Below, in pieces: positions 34,887 to 42,968 of a DNA stretch of 64,000 nt. Under the pieces are notes generated by a model. That model did no database searches and was not told the DNA's origin. It saw nothing but the letters and a program-made list of their open reading frames with translations. Source of the DNA: Mesobacterium_A sp034670065 (GTDB lineage: Bacteria; Pseudomonadota; Alphaproteobacteria; Rhodobacterales; Rhodobacteraceae); assembly GCA_034670065.1 (NCBI GenBank), contig JAXMOG010000006.1, positions 62,001 to 126,000 of the forward strand, read 5' to 3'. Position 1 is the stretch's first letter. The number at the start of each line of letters is the position of its first letter. Both the position numbers and the translations under genes were made by a program.

Positions 34887-35143
34887 GGACCTTCTTCTTT
34901 TGAGCCCAAAAAAGTGGCCCGAACAATTACCTGTGTCACCGTCAAAAGATTGTCGGTGAGTGCCTTGAACAAACGGATCTGCAACCGTGAAGGAAACGCT
35001 CTGCCAGCAGAGACAACCTGCACTTATGCCGGAATGATGCCGCCCGGCGATCCGCTGCACATGGCATTGGATCAGGCCGGACGGCAGTACAATTTCTTTT
35101 CAGCGGCGACAAGATGGTTTGTCGGTAATCCGGCAGAAAATGA
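34887..35143. other. Intergenic region between tRNA-Thr and the HemY-like gene
   Basis: No gene or strong terminator is seen. It should hold the promoter of the minus-strand tRNA gene in its left part and the 3' end of the HemY-like transcript in its right part. An open + strand frame across it overlaps the tRNA and the 3' end of the HemY gene in antisense and is not supported. Confidence 0.4.
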
Positions 35144-36661
35144 TCAGCTGGCCTTCGCTTCCTCCGAAGAGGACGTGTCGGAAGAATCCGCCTGAGCCTC
35201 TTCTGCTGGTGCGTCGTCGATTGCTTCGCTCTCGACAATAACCACGTCATCTTGTGCGACGGGCAGATCGACCTCTGGTTCTTCGGGTTGACCGACAATC
35301 AGTGGCAACATTTCCGCGCCGCCCGACAGCTGAACTTCGCTTTCCGGGGGTGTCTTCCAGCTGAGCGTATCCAGCCCACCGCAGTTGCCGCAGATTGGAA
35401 CCCAGGTGGTGTGGATGTGGTTACAATTGTCGCAAACCCACTGTGGCCCGCGTGGGGCCGTCAAGGCGCGTGTCAGCCAGCCACGAATAACCGCATCCGG
35501 CGCTCCCTCCCCGCGTTCGATCGCGGCCATCATCGCCAATACGCGGCCATCAGGTTGCGTCTCTGCAAGGTCGCCAATCGCGCGGCGCGCTTCGGGGAAG
35601 TCTTCTGCCGCGATGTTCAGTTCACTGACAAGCAGGCGTGTTTCAGGGTGATCCGGCTTGATAGCGGTCAGGGCTTTGAACCGTTTCAGACGCTCTGCCG
35701 GGGTTTCGTTTGGTGCAATGGCCGCAAAGGCAGCTGCCAGTTCAGGATGAGGTTGAACGTCCCAAGCCTTTTTAAGAATGCGCACAGCCAGACGAGGGCG
35801 TTGCTCTTCGATATATCCGCGCGCGGCCATGGCGACAGCGGGAATCAAGTCTGGTGATTTTTTGGCAGCGGCAATGGCAGCTTCGCGTGCTTCAATTGAT
35901 TTGCCTTTGTCCAAAATATCCTTGGCTTCTGACAGGGCTAGAACAGCATCGCGCCGCTTGTGCACATCGCGGGGCAGGGCGCCGTGTTTCAGCTTGGCGT
36001 TCAACGTCTGACGCGCACCGGCCCAATCGGCAGAACCTGCCTGAAGTTGCAGCAATACGTCCTGCACTTCTTCGTGCTTTGGCTTCAGTGCAAATGCCTT
36101 TTCGGCCAGTTTCAGAGCTGTGTCCGTTTCACCCTTGGCCAGCTTTTGCTTCATCAAACCACGCACACCCACAAAACGTGTGGCGTCGTTTTGAACCAGG
36201 CGTTTGTAGACTTTCTCTGCCTTTGCGCCATCGCCCGCTTCTTCGGCAGCCTGCGCCATCAGCAAATCTGTCAATTCGCGTGATTGCAGGTATTTCTGCG
36301 CTTTTTCCGCTTTGGCAATGGCCAGTTTTCCCTCACCCGAGGCCAAGGCCATCATGCCTTCGCTCAGGGCCTTATAGCCTTTGCGCTCTCTGTTTCGGTC
36401 AAAATACCGGGAAATAGCCGTTTCATCACCGTTGATGAAACGCAGCAGAGCGATCAGGAATGAGACAACCTTGAACAGCACGTAAGCCGCGACCAGCAAG
36501 GCCAACAGCGCCAATACTGATTTCAGGGGGCTCAGAACGACTTCCTGTCCAAAGGCTGAGATCTGAATGCCACCTTCGCTTTCCAGCAGGTACATTGCCC
36601 CAAGAGAGGCTGCCGCGATCACGGCGACAAAAATCACGATTTTAACAAGTGACCAAAGCAT
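35144..36661 (-). CDS. hemY: HemY-like TPR membrane protein with C-terminal zinc ribbon
   Basis: The 505-residue inner-membrane protein has two N-terminal membrane segments (about residues 5-28 and 45-75), a HemY-N region, and TPR-like helices from about 95-400. A rubredoxin-like zinc ribbon follows (WVCDNCNHIHTTWVPICGNC, about 400-419) and then an acidic tail. In gammaproteobacteria HemY lies next to hemD and is linked to heme synthesis, though not as an enzyme. Here hemD is two genes upstream on the same strand. The zinc ribbon resembles that of LapB and suggests a metal-bound regulatory or assembly role. It is 9 bases from the mitofilin gene. Confidence 0.85.
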   Translation of the reverse strand: MLWSLVKIVIFVAVIAAASLGAMYLLESEGGIQISAFGQEVVLSPLKSVLALLALLVAAYVLFKVVSFLIALLRFINGDETAISRYFDRNRERKGYKALSEGMMALASGEGKLAIAKAEKAQKYLQSRELTDLLMAQAAEEAGDGAKAEKVYKRLVQNDATRFVGVRGLMKQKLAKGETDTALKLAEKAFALKPKHEEVQDVLLQLQAGSADWAGARQTLNAKLKHGALPRDVHKRRDAVLALSEAKDILDKGKSIEAREAAIAAAKKSPDLIPAVAMAARGYIEEQRPRLAVRILKKAWDVQPHPELAAAFAAIAPNETPAERLKRFKALTAIKPDHPETRLLVSELNIAAEDFPEARRAIGDLAETQPDGRVLAMMAAIERGEGAPDAVIRGWLTRALTAPRGPQWVCDNCNHIHTTWVPICGNCGGLDTLSWKTPPESEVQLSGGAEMLPLIVGQPEEPEVDLPVAQDDVVIVESEAIDDAPAEEAQADSSDTSSSEEAKAS

Positions 36662-36670
36662 GATGTACCC

Positions 36671-37969
36671 TTATTCCTCGTTCAATTCAGCAGACAACGT
36701 ATCAAGGGCGGCCAGCGCCTCATGACGTGTCGTGGCTTGGGAAACCCAGTCTGAAATTTCTTCTTGAGCGGCTGGCGGCAATGCCTGCAGCTCTGTCAAT
36801 GCGGTTTGAATATCGCCATTGCGCACTGCGGCTTCGGCACGCGACAGCACTGCATCGGGGTCGTCGCCCTCACGCGGGGTCAAAGACCGGACGCCGAGTT
36901 GTGATTTGAAGAAGGCACCAACACCGCCAGATGTTTCTTCTGCAGGGGCCGTAGCGCGGGCCGTTGCCAATGCCGCACGCGCCTGATCAGGGAAGCCGCT
37001 GATCAAAGCGCCCTGAGCCGGCAAGCCGTTTTCCGCGGCGGCGGCCAAGGCGGCAGGTGCCGTGATCCCTGCGGACTGCGTTAATACGTTCAGAGAGGCG
37101 GCGTAAGGCGCACCACTGTCGACAGCGGCAATCAGATCGGCCAATGCCGTACGTGCCTTGGCAAGCTGTGCCTGACGTGTTGCATCTTGCTGAGCTGCAA
37201 CAGCTGTATTTGCCATTTCTTGAATTTCGGCGCGTTGACGCGTGACATCCTCGCGCAGACGGTCCAGCTCTCGCTCATAGGCGGCAATCGCTTCGGGGGA
37301 GACGGCATCTACCACCGGGCGTTTTTCCATCGTGGAAATCCGCTCTTCCAAAGAGGCCAAGGATGCGGAGACATCCGCCAGCGAAGTTTGCAGCGTGCCA
37401 AGCCCTGCGGTTTGCTCATCCAGTGCGGTTTGGACAGGCGTCAGGTCAATGTCGCCAATCGCAGTTTCCGTTGCGCCCAATCGGCCGTCCAGCACACCAA
37501 GCTGTTCGCTTTGGCCAGACAATTGTTTGGTCACGTCTGCTTCGAATGTACTTGTGCCTGCCGTGTATTGCGCGGCTCCAAAACCAAGCCCCGCAGCAAC
37601 AGCGCCGCCCAGAATCATCGGAACAAAGCCACCTTTGCGTTCAACGACTTTCTCGTGAATGACGGGGGGAACAACCGCTTGTGGGGCCTCTTCCGCCGGT
37701 TCGATATCGTCATCACCTGCCAACACATCATCAACCAGTTCGTCTGTTGCAACAGGTTCGTCGCTTTCGTCCGGTTCGCTGTCCGAAATGGTTTCGTCAG
37801 AATCTGTCACACCATCCGATGACACGTCATCATCCGTGCTGACATCAGTGGGGTCTTCCAAAACAGGCGCGTCTTCGATGATGACTGCATCCACGATGTC
37901 ACCAGAATTTACCGTATCCAGACCCGACTCCGCTTCTGGCGTGTCTTTGGGTTTGTCCGTCTCTGCCAC
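36671..37969 (-). CDS. Mitofilin (Mic60)-like membrane protein
   Basis: The 432-residue protein has an acidic, low-complexity N terminus (many Asp, Glu, Ser; about 1-110), one membrane segment (MILGGAVAAGLGFGAAQYT, about 117-135), a coiled coil (about 140-265) and a C-terminal mitofilin-type helical domain ending near 430. Alphaproteobacterial homologues are relatives of mitochondrial Mic60 and influence inner-membrane shape and envelope contacts. Such genes lie beside hem genes in alphaproteobacteria, as here. It is co-oriented with hemD and the HemY-like gene. Confidence 0.82.
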   Translation of the reverse strand: MAETDKPKDTPEAESGLDTVNSGDIVDAVIIEDAPVLEDPTDVSTDDDVSSDGVTDSDETISDSEPDESDEPVATDELVDDVLAGDDDIEPAEEAPQAVVPPVIHEKVVERKGGFVPMILGGAVAAGLGFGAAQYTAGTSTFEADVTKQLSGQSEQLGVLDGRLGATETAIGDIDLTPVQTALDEQTAGLGTLQTSLADVSASLASLEERISTMEKRPVVDAVSPEAIAAYERELDRLREDVTRQRAEIQEMANTAVAAQQDATRQAQLAKARTALADLIAAVDSGAPYAASLNVLTQSAGITAPAALAAAAENGLPAQGALISGFPDQARAALATARATAPAEETSGGVGAFFKSQLGVRSLTPREGDDPDAVLSRAEAAVRNGDIQTALTELQALPPAAQEEISDWVSQATTRHEALAALDTLSAELNEE

Positions 37970-38011
37970 GTGACTTTACCTTTCAATGTTGGCAGCGCGT
38001 ATCCGCACCAA

Positions 38012-38794
38012 TTAAACAGAATTTCCCCGGCCAACAGAACCGGACACGACTAAATTTGCGTCTTCGGCCACCGATATTACGGCATCCCTCATGGCGGACG
38101 CATTGGGCACAATTGCGGTCAAACTACCGTCAACCCTCAACCCAATTGCCTCTTTTGCAACCGCAGCGCTCATATACACTAAGTATATGCCAGACTCTTG
38201 TCGGCAACCTGCGGCAAAGAGCGCAGCAGTGCGAGGGGAAAATAACGGCGCAATTACCGGAGCGGTACCGGACAGTGCCTGAAATGCGTGATTCGAAAGC
38301 GGCAAAGCGGGTTGATCGTATATAACTGCCTCTTTTGTCAGCATTCCCAGCTCTGTCAGTGACTTGGCAACCTCGCCGCGGCTATGGGTTCCGCGCAAAT
38401 GCAAAAGGGGGAGGCTGGGCGTTTCGGCGGCGATCAGCTGAATCAGGTCCGGCGATGATCCGCCTGCCGAGATGGCGCGGAACCCCAATTTTTGGGCGGT
38501 TTTTGCAGTGTTATCGCCCACGCAATAGGCCGTCATCCCGTTGGGAACCGTCCCGCCAAGGGATCGAAAGGCGCTTGTGGCCAAAGACGATGTAAAAATA
38601 ACGCCGCCCAATCCGCTCAAATCAGGGGCTGTGCCGCAGGGCTCAAACCCGATCAAAGGCGATATCACCAGATCCATCTGGTTGCGCAGTTCATCCGGCA
38701 GACTTTGCCAAAACGCCTCAGACCGATCGCGCGGACGGGTCAGAAGCAGAACAGGGCGCTGGTCAAACAACGTGTGGTCGGGATTGTTACGCAT
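38012..38794 (-). CDS. hemD: Uroporphyrinogen-III synthase
   Basis: The 260-residue protein matches the poorly conserved HemD family in length and pattern: an N-terminal PVLLLTRPRDRSEAFWQSL, GVIFTSSLATSAF near 65, the ISAGGSSPDLIQLI segment and a final APLFSPRTAALFA block (about 180-192). It cyclises hydroxymethylbilane to uroporphyrinogen III in tetrapyrrole synthesis. It is divergent from tsaD with 48 bases between starts, and the mitofilin gene follows 42 bases downstream. This order fits other Rhodobacteraceae. Confidence 0.88.
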   Translation of the reverse strand: MRNNPDHTLFDQRPVLLLTRPRDRSEAFWQSLPDELRNQMDLVISPLIGFEPCGTAPDLSGLGGVIFTSSLATSAFRSLGGTVPNGMTAYCVGDNTAKTAQKLGFRAISAGGSSPDLIQLIAAETPSLPLLHLRGTHSRGEVAKSLTELGMLTKEAVIYDQPALPLSNHAFQALSGTAPVIAPLFSPRTAALFAAGCRQESGIYLVYMSAAVAKEAIGLRVDGSLTAIVPNASAMRDAVISVAEDANLVVSGSVGRGNSV

Positions 38795-38842
38795 TGCGCA
38801 CGGTGGTACCCCGTGCGGCAGGGAAAAGGCAATGAATTGAGC

Positions 38843-39925
38843 ATGAACAAGCCGTTGACGATTTTGGGACTAGAAAGCAGCTGTGATGACACAGCTGCCG
38901 CCGTTGTGCGCGGAGAGGATGTTCTTTCCTCCATTGTTTGGGGGCAAACAGAGCTTCACAGCGCCTTTGGTGGTGTTGTGCCCGAGATCGCAGCACGTGC
39001 CCACGCCGAGAAGATTGACACCTGCGTTTCTCAAGCCTTGAGCCAAGCAGAAGTGACGCTGGCACAGATAGACGCGATTGCGGTCACGGCTGGCCCTGGC
39101 TTGATCGGTGGGGTGTTGGCGGGTGTGATGTGCGCCAAGGGCTTGGCCGCCGGATCTGGAAAACCGCTTGTCGGGGTAAACCATTTGGCGGGCCACGCGT
39201 TGACACCGCGACTGACAGATCAGGTTTCCTACCCCTATTTGATGCTGTTGGTTTCTGGCGGGCATTGCCAGTTTCTGATTGTGCGCGGATGTGATGATTT
39301 TTCCCGTATCGGTGGCACCATTGACGATGCGCCGGGCGAGGCGTTTGACAAAACTGCGCGGTTGCTGGGGTTGCCTCAGCCGGGCGGGCCAGCGGTAGAA
39401 GGTGACGCAAAGGCAGGAAACGCCAAGCGGTTCGCGCTGCCGCGTCCTTTGCTGGACCGGCCGGGATGCGACATGTCGTTTTCCGGGTTGAAAACGGCCC
39501 TGCTTCGGCAGCGCGATACGTTGATTGCCGATCAAGGCGGTTTGCATGAACAAGACCGGGCCGATCTGTGCGCAGGATTTCAGGCAGCGGTTTGCGACGT
39601 GCTGGTGGAAAAGACCCGCCGGGCGCTGGAACAATACTTGGCCGAAGCGCCTGCTGCGCCTACTTTTGCCATCGCGGGTGGCGTTGCCGCGAACAGTGCA
39701 ATCCGCACGGCGCTGACGACCCTTTGTGATGCTCAAGGTGTTGCTTTTGTCGCTCCACCGTTGAGCCTGTGCACTGACAATGCCGCGATGATTGCGCATG
39801 CCGGGGCGGAATTGTTTGCCGCCGGGCACGTAGACGGTATGGATCTGGTTGCGCGGCCAAGGTGGCCGCTTGATCGTGGCGCGTCGCCCATGCTTGGGGC
39901 GGGTAAGAAAGGGGCGAAGGCATGA
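38843..39925 (+). CDS. tsaD: tRNA threonylcarbamoyladenosine transferase subunit TsaD
   Basis: The 360-residue protein begins with LGLESSCDDTAAAVV and has the metal ligands in VNHLAGHALT (His114, His118) and CTDNAAM near the C terminus (Asp), plus SGGHCQFL and FSGLKTALLR. TsaD transfers the threonylcarbamoyl group to A37 of ANN-decoding tRNAs, with TsaB and TsaE. The frame is open far upstream across hemD in antisense; the ATG at 38843 is the first that fits the family N terminus. Its stop overlaps the gpsA start (ATGA). tsaE is also present, at 50118. Confidence 0.96.
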   Translation: MNKPLTILGLESSCDDTAAAVVRGEDVLSSIVWGQTELHSAFGGVVPEIAARAHAEKIDTCVSQALSQAEVTLAQIDAIAVTAGPGLIGGVLAGVMCAKGLAAGSGKPLVGVNHLAGHALTPRLTDQVSYPYLMLLVSGGHCQFLIVRGCDDFSRIGGTIDDAPGEAFDKTARLLGLPQPGGPAVEGDAKAGNAKRFALPRPLLDRPGCDMSFSGLKTALLRQRDTLIADQGGLHEQDRADLCAGFQAAVCDVLVEKTRRALEQYLAEAPAAPTFAIAGGVAANSAIRTALTTLCDAQGVAFVAPPLSLCTDNAAMIAHAGAELFAAGHVDGMDLVARPRWPLDRGASPMLGAGKKGAKA

Positions 39926-40881
39926 ATGTGTCTGTAATCGGAGCAGGGGCTTTTGGAACCGCTCTGGCGATCGCACTGGCCAACGATGGGCGGGCTGTCA
40001 CTCTATGGTCCCGTGATGGAGCAACCGTTGATCAGATACGTACCAGCCGCCAGGTGGCGCGGTTGCCGGGCGTAACGCTGCCAGATGGTGTTGAGGTGAC
40101 GGGTGATCTGGCCGCGGCGGCAAAAGCCGATGCGTTGTTGCTGGCTGTTCCCGCGCAGGCCTTGTCAGAGCTTTTGGTACAATTACCGTCAACGGATGCC
40201 GCACTGGTGGCCTGTTGCAAGGGTATTGATCTGAAAACCGGGAAAGGCCCGTCAGATACGATATGCGCGGTATCCGACAAACCGCCGCTGGTTCTGACAG
40301 GGCCCAGTTTTGCAGCCGATATCGCACGTGGCTTGCCCACTGCGCTGACACTGGCGTGCACCGATGCTGCCATGGGGCAAGCGATGCAAACCTTGCTGTC
40401 GACGCGCAGCTTGCGGCTGTACACCACGCGCGACGTGCGTGGGGCTGAACTGGGCGGGGCACTAAAGAACGTGATTGCCATTGCGTGTGGCGTTTGTATC
40501 GGTGCGGGTTTGGGTGACAGTGCCCGTGCTGCGGTGATGACCCGCGGTTTTGCCGAAATACTGCGTTTTGCCACGCTGCGCGGCGCACAGCCTGAAACAT
40601 TGACCGGTTTGTCTGGCTTGGGTGATCTGGCGTTGACCTGTACGTCAGATTTGTCGCGCAACTACCGACATGGGCTGGGATTGGGCGCTGGTAAAACGCT
40701 GGATGCCAGTGTGACCGTCGAGGGTGTCAGCACAGCGCAAGCCATGTCTCGGATTGCAGATGCTGAAAATTTGGATATGCCTTTGTGCCAGACAGTTGCC
40801 GCTTTGGTGACCGGGCGCACCACTGTTGAAACCGCGTTGACATCATTGCTGTCGCGCCCGCTGAAAGAGGAAACACAATGA
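39922..40881 (+). CDS. gpsA: Glycerol-3-phosphate dehydrogenase [NAD(P)+]
   Basis: The 319-residue enzyme reduces dihydroxyacetone phosphate to sn-glycerol 3-phosphate for phospholipid synthesis. It shows the nucleotide-binding motif VIGAGAFGTALAIALA (about 5-20), the GPSFAADIARGLPTA segment, the catalytic Lys in GGALKNVIAIACG (about 180) and GLSGLGDLALTC. It overlaps tsaD upstream and the YciI gene downstream by four bases each. Confidence 0.96.
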   Translation: MNVSVIGAGAFGTALAIALANDGRAVTLWSRDGATVDQIRTSRQVARLPGVTLPDGVEVTGDLAAAAKADALLLAVPAQALSELLVQLPSTDAALVACCKGIDLKTGKGPSDTICAVSDKPPLVLTGPSFAADIARGLPTALTLACTDAAMGQAMQTLLSTRSLRLYTTRDVRGAELGGALKNVIAIACGVCIGAGLGDSARAAVMTRGFAEILRFATLRGAQPETLTGLSGLGDLALTCTSDLSRNYRHGLGLGAGKTLDASVTVEGVSTAQAMSRIADAENLDMPLCQTVAALVTGRTTVETALTSLLSRPLKEETQ

Positions 40882-41150
40882 AAATCGCATTGATCGCCAA
40901 AGACAAATCCGGTGCGCTGGACATTCGCAAAGCCAACCGCGACGCGCATCTGGCCTATATCAAGGAAACTGGTGTTGTTTCGCAAGCTGGCCCATTTCTG
41001 GATTCTGATGGCCAGATGTGCGGTTCTTTGGTGATCCTAGAGGTCGATGATCTGGCCGCTGCGCAAACTTGGGCTGATGGCGATCCTTATGCCAAGGCCG
41101 GCTTGTTCGATTCCGTGGAACTGATCGCTTGGAACCGGGTGATCGGCTGA
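40878..41150 (+). CDS. YciI-like protein
   Basis: The 90-residue protein matches the YciI family: RDAHLAYIKETG with the conserved His, an ADDL-like turn in VDDLAAAQTWADGDPYAKAG and FDSVELIAWNRV at the end. The family has a ferredoxin-like fold with a His-Asp pair and no settled general function. The ATG overlaps the gpsA stop by four bases and the stop shares one base with the EVE gene start (TGATG), making a coupled tsaD-gpsA-yciI-EVE operon. Confidence 0.9.
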   Translation: MKIALIAKDKSGALDIRKANRDAHLAYIKETGVVSQAGPFLDSDGQMCGSLVILEVDDLAAAQTWADGDPYAKAGLFDSVELIAWNRVIG

Positions 41151-41569
41151 TGGCGTATTGGTTGTTCAAGTCTGAACCTTCGACCTGGAGCTGGGATAAC
41201 CAAGTTTCCAAGGGCGATGCGGGGGAGGAATGGGACGGCGTACGCAACTATCAGGCGCGTAACTTCATGCGGGACATGGCCGTGGGCGACCGGGGCTTTT
41301 TCTATCACTCGCAGAAGGAAAAGGCCGTTGTTGGTGTGGTTGAGGTATGCGCAGCTGCGCATCCAGACAGCACCACCGATGATCCGCGCTGGGAGTGTGT
41401 GGACATTAAGGCTGTGTACCCAGTGAAAACGCCAGTGACGCTGGAGCAAATCAAGCTGCATCCAGAGCTTTCAGACATGGTTCTGGTCAAGAATTCGCGC
41501 TTGTCTGTTCAGCCGGTCACGGAAGCTGAGTGGCAGGTCGTTTGTCAGCTGGCTGGCATTGCCCCCTAG
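41150..41569 (+). CDS. EVE-domain protein (PUA-like fold)
   Basis: The 139-residue protein is a full EVE domain: YWLFKSEPSTWSWDN at the N terminus, WDGVRNYQARNFMRDM (about 31-46), GDRGFFYHSQKE and the C-terminal LVKNSRLSVQPVTEAEW. EVE proteins bind modified bases in DNA or RNA and are grouped with restriction or RNA-modification functions elsewhere. Here it lies in a housekeeping operon. The one-base overlap with the preceding gene supports the start. Confidence 0.92.
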   Translation: MAYWLFKSEPSTWSWDNQVSKGDAGEEWDGVRNYQARNFMRDMAVGDRGFFYHSQKEKAVVGVVEVCAAAHPDSTTDDPRWECVDIKAVYPVKTPVTLEQIKLHPELSDMVLVKNSRLSVQPVTEAEWQVVCQLAGIAP

Positions 41570-41657
41570 CGCGGCCTAACCGGCCGCAAATATTTCCTGT
41601 TTTCCTTTGCTTGAAACTGTAAAACTGTTCTTGCGAACGGACAGAAGGAATACGCGC

Positions 41658-42056
41658 ATGGAAATTGGTTTTTTAGCTGTATTGATTGCTGCCGTGGCAT
41701 CTTGGATGTTCGGTGCTGCTTGGTACATGCTGTTGTCAAAGCCTTGGATTGAGGCAGTTGGTCTCAAGGTTGACGAAAAGGGCCGGCCCGAAGGCGACAA
41801 TGCATTGCCCTATATTTTGTCGGCGTTGTGCATGATTTTGGTGGCCGGGATGATGAGACATGTCTTGATCATGTCTGGGGTCGACACTGTCGGAAAATCT
41901 GTGCTGACAGGTTTGGGCATTGGTGCGTTTTTCATTGCACCGTGGATCATGATCAACAACGCATATGGAATGCGACCCTTTAAGCTGACGATTATTGATG
42001 GCGGTTACGCCATTTTCGGATGCGGCATTAGCGGATTGGTTTTAGGCTTATTTTGA
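41658..42056 (+). CDS. DUF1761-family small membrane protein
   Basis: The 132-residue protein has four hydrophobic segments (about 3-23, 48-66, 81-101 and 110-131) and the DUF1761 pattern AAVASWMFGAAWYMLLSKPW near the N terminus. An AGAAGGAA ribosome binding site lies about 7 bases before the ATG at 41658; an open extension to 41607 is rejected. The function is unknown. It follows the EVE gene by 88 bases. Confidence 0.82.
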   Translation: MEIGFLAVLIAAVASWMFGAAWYMLLSKPWIEAVGLKVDEKGRPEGDNALPYILSALCMILVAGMMRHVLIMSGVDTVGKSVLTGLGIGAFFIAPWIMINNAYGMRPFKLTIIDGGYAIFGCGISGLVLGLF

Positions 42057-42148
42057 TACCAAATATGGGCGCGTTGCGTGGTCTTTCGCGACCTGACTCC
42101 GAAGTGGCTGAGCGCATTCGACTGGTGCTACCGCATTAATATTACTTG

Positions 42149-42183
42149 AAAAATAGGGGGCTCCGGACAAACGCGGAACCCCC
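42149..42183 (-). terminator. Minus-strand terminator in the DUF1761-DUF2853 gap
   Basis: Read on the minus strand, GGGGG plus TCCG pair with CGGA plus CCCCC, with one internal mismatch and an 8-nt loop, followed by TATTTTTC. It begins just after the TGA of the possible micro-ORF at 42185. The + strand shows no T-run here, so it ends a minus-strand transcript. Confidence 0.65.
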
Positions 42184-42184
42184 A

Positions 42185-42241
42185 TCACCCCGCGTGCTCC
42201 CTCAACACCACACGCGAATTCTTGGAACTTGTTCCGGTCAT
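42185..42241 (-). CDS. Possible 18-residue micro-protein or small RNA
   Basis: On the minus strand, ATG at 42241 preceded by AAGGTCAGG begins the reading frame MTGTSSKNSRVVLREHAG, ending in TGA at 42185 directly before a strong terminator. Because a separate terminator (42341-42361) ends the DUF2853 transcript upstream, this piece needs its own promoter. The peptide is too short to assign by sequence, and a regulatory RNA is as likely as a protein. Confidence 0.35.
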   Translation of the reverse strand: MTGTSSKNSRVVLREHAG

Positions 42242-42340
42242 CCTGACCTTGAATCCAAGCTAACGCGCGACGGGCGCCGGCGCAAACATAATGAAATTCG
42301 CATTCTAATCGAATGTCTGGAACCCGCAGGGTCCAAAAGG

Positions 42341-42361
42341 AAAAGGCCCCATGATGGGGCC
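42341..42361 (-). terminator. Rho-independent terminator of the DUF2853 gene
   Basis: Minus-strand GGCCCCAT-C-ATGGGGCC, an 8-bp stem with a very small loop, is followed by TTTT. It is about 27 bases past the stop of the DUF2853 gene. In RNA the pairs nearest the centre would open. Confidence 0.7.
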
Positions 42362-42387
42362 CCTCGCTTTCATCGATGTGATGACTA

Positions 42388-42729
42388 TCAGCCGTACACT
42401 GACTCTTTGCCGAAATGCTTGGTCAGCATGTAGTAGACAACGGCGCGGTATTTGTTGCGCTCGGACTTGCCATAGATTTCGATGACGGAATTGATCGCGT
42501 CCATCAACTCTGGCCCATCAGACAGACCCAGTTTTTTGATGAGGAAATTGTTTTTAACGGTTTCCAGTTCGCTGGCCTGAGAGCCTGCGACGGTGGATGC
42601 ATCGTCATTGTAAATCGCCGGGCCGCAACCGATTGTGACCTTGGTCAGCAGCGCCATATCGGCATCCATACCGCATTTATTTTTCAGATCGTCAGCGTAT
42701 TTGGCGATCAAGTCGTCCCGTTTTCCCAT
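42388..42729 (-). CDS. DUF2853-family protein
   Basis: The 113-residue protein matches DUF2853: KRDDLIAKYADDLKNKCGM at the N terminus, LLTKVTIGCGPAIYNDDAST (about 28-47), KLGLSDGPELMDAINSVIE and RAVVYYMLTKHFGKE at the end. The fold is all-helical and the function is unknown. It is a single gene with its own terminator. Confidence 0.88.
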   Translation of the reverse strand: MGKRDDLIAKYADDLKNKCGMDADMALLTKVTIGCGPAIYNDDASTVAGSQASELETVKNNFLIKKLGLSDGPELMDAINSVIEIYGKSERNKYRAVVYYMLTKHFGKESVYG

Positions 42730-42880
42730 GTTGGTAGCCCCTCATACCATATATTGCGCCGCCTTTTTGGCGGGCTTTCGTGCGTGGCACCCTAAGGTTG
42801 GGCAGCCCGTCGGGTAAAGGGGAAAGAGAATGGAATTTCCGCAAAGCAGTTCTAAAGGCGGATTCCAGCCCGAAAACGCG

Positions 42881-42910
42881 AAACGGCCGCCCCAAACCAT
42901 GGGGCGGCCG
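42881..42910 (-). terminator. Terminator downstream of ahcY
   Basis: CGGCCGCCCC and GGGGCGGCCG form a perfect 10-bp stem with a 7-nt loop; on the minus strand it is followed by TTT. It is 59 bases beyond the ahcY stop. The T-run is short but the stem is strong. Confidence 0.7.
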
Positions 42911-42968
42911 TGATGAAGCTGCACGATGTCCTTCGGCCAAACATGGCCAACGGAATGCAGGAGTGTGC

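Larger units (their letters stand above)
42057..42387. other. 331-base gap with minus-strand terminators and a possible micro-ORF
   Basis: No conventional gene is visible. The gap holds two minus-strand terminators (42149-42183 and 42341-42361) and, between them, about 155 bases that could be a separate short minus-strand transcript with an 18-codon frame. Confidence 0.5.

Noticed and set aside
34797..35060. A minus-strand open frame covering the tRNA-Thr gene
   Set aside because: Its C-terminal part is the translation of the tRNA itself, a common false gene.
34860..35195. A + strand open frame of 111 codons overlapping tRNA-Thr and the end of the HemY-like gene
   Set aside because: It lies antisense to both and has no ribosome binding site or homologous motif.
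42057..42387. A tmRNA, SRP RNA or other known structured RNA in the DUF1761-DUF2853 gap
   Set aside because: No conserved core of those RNAs was found. Only terminators and a short frame are visible.
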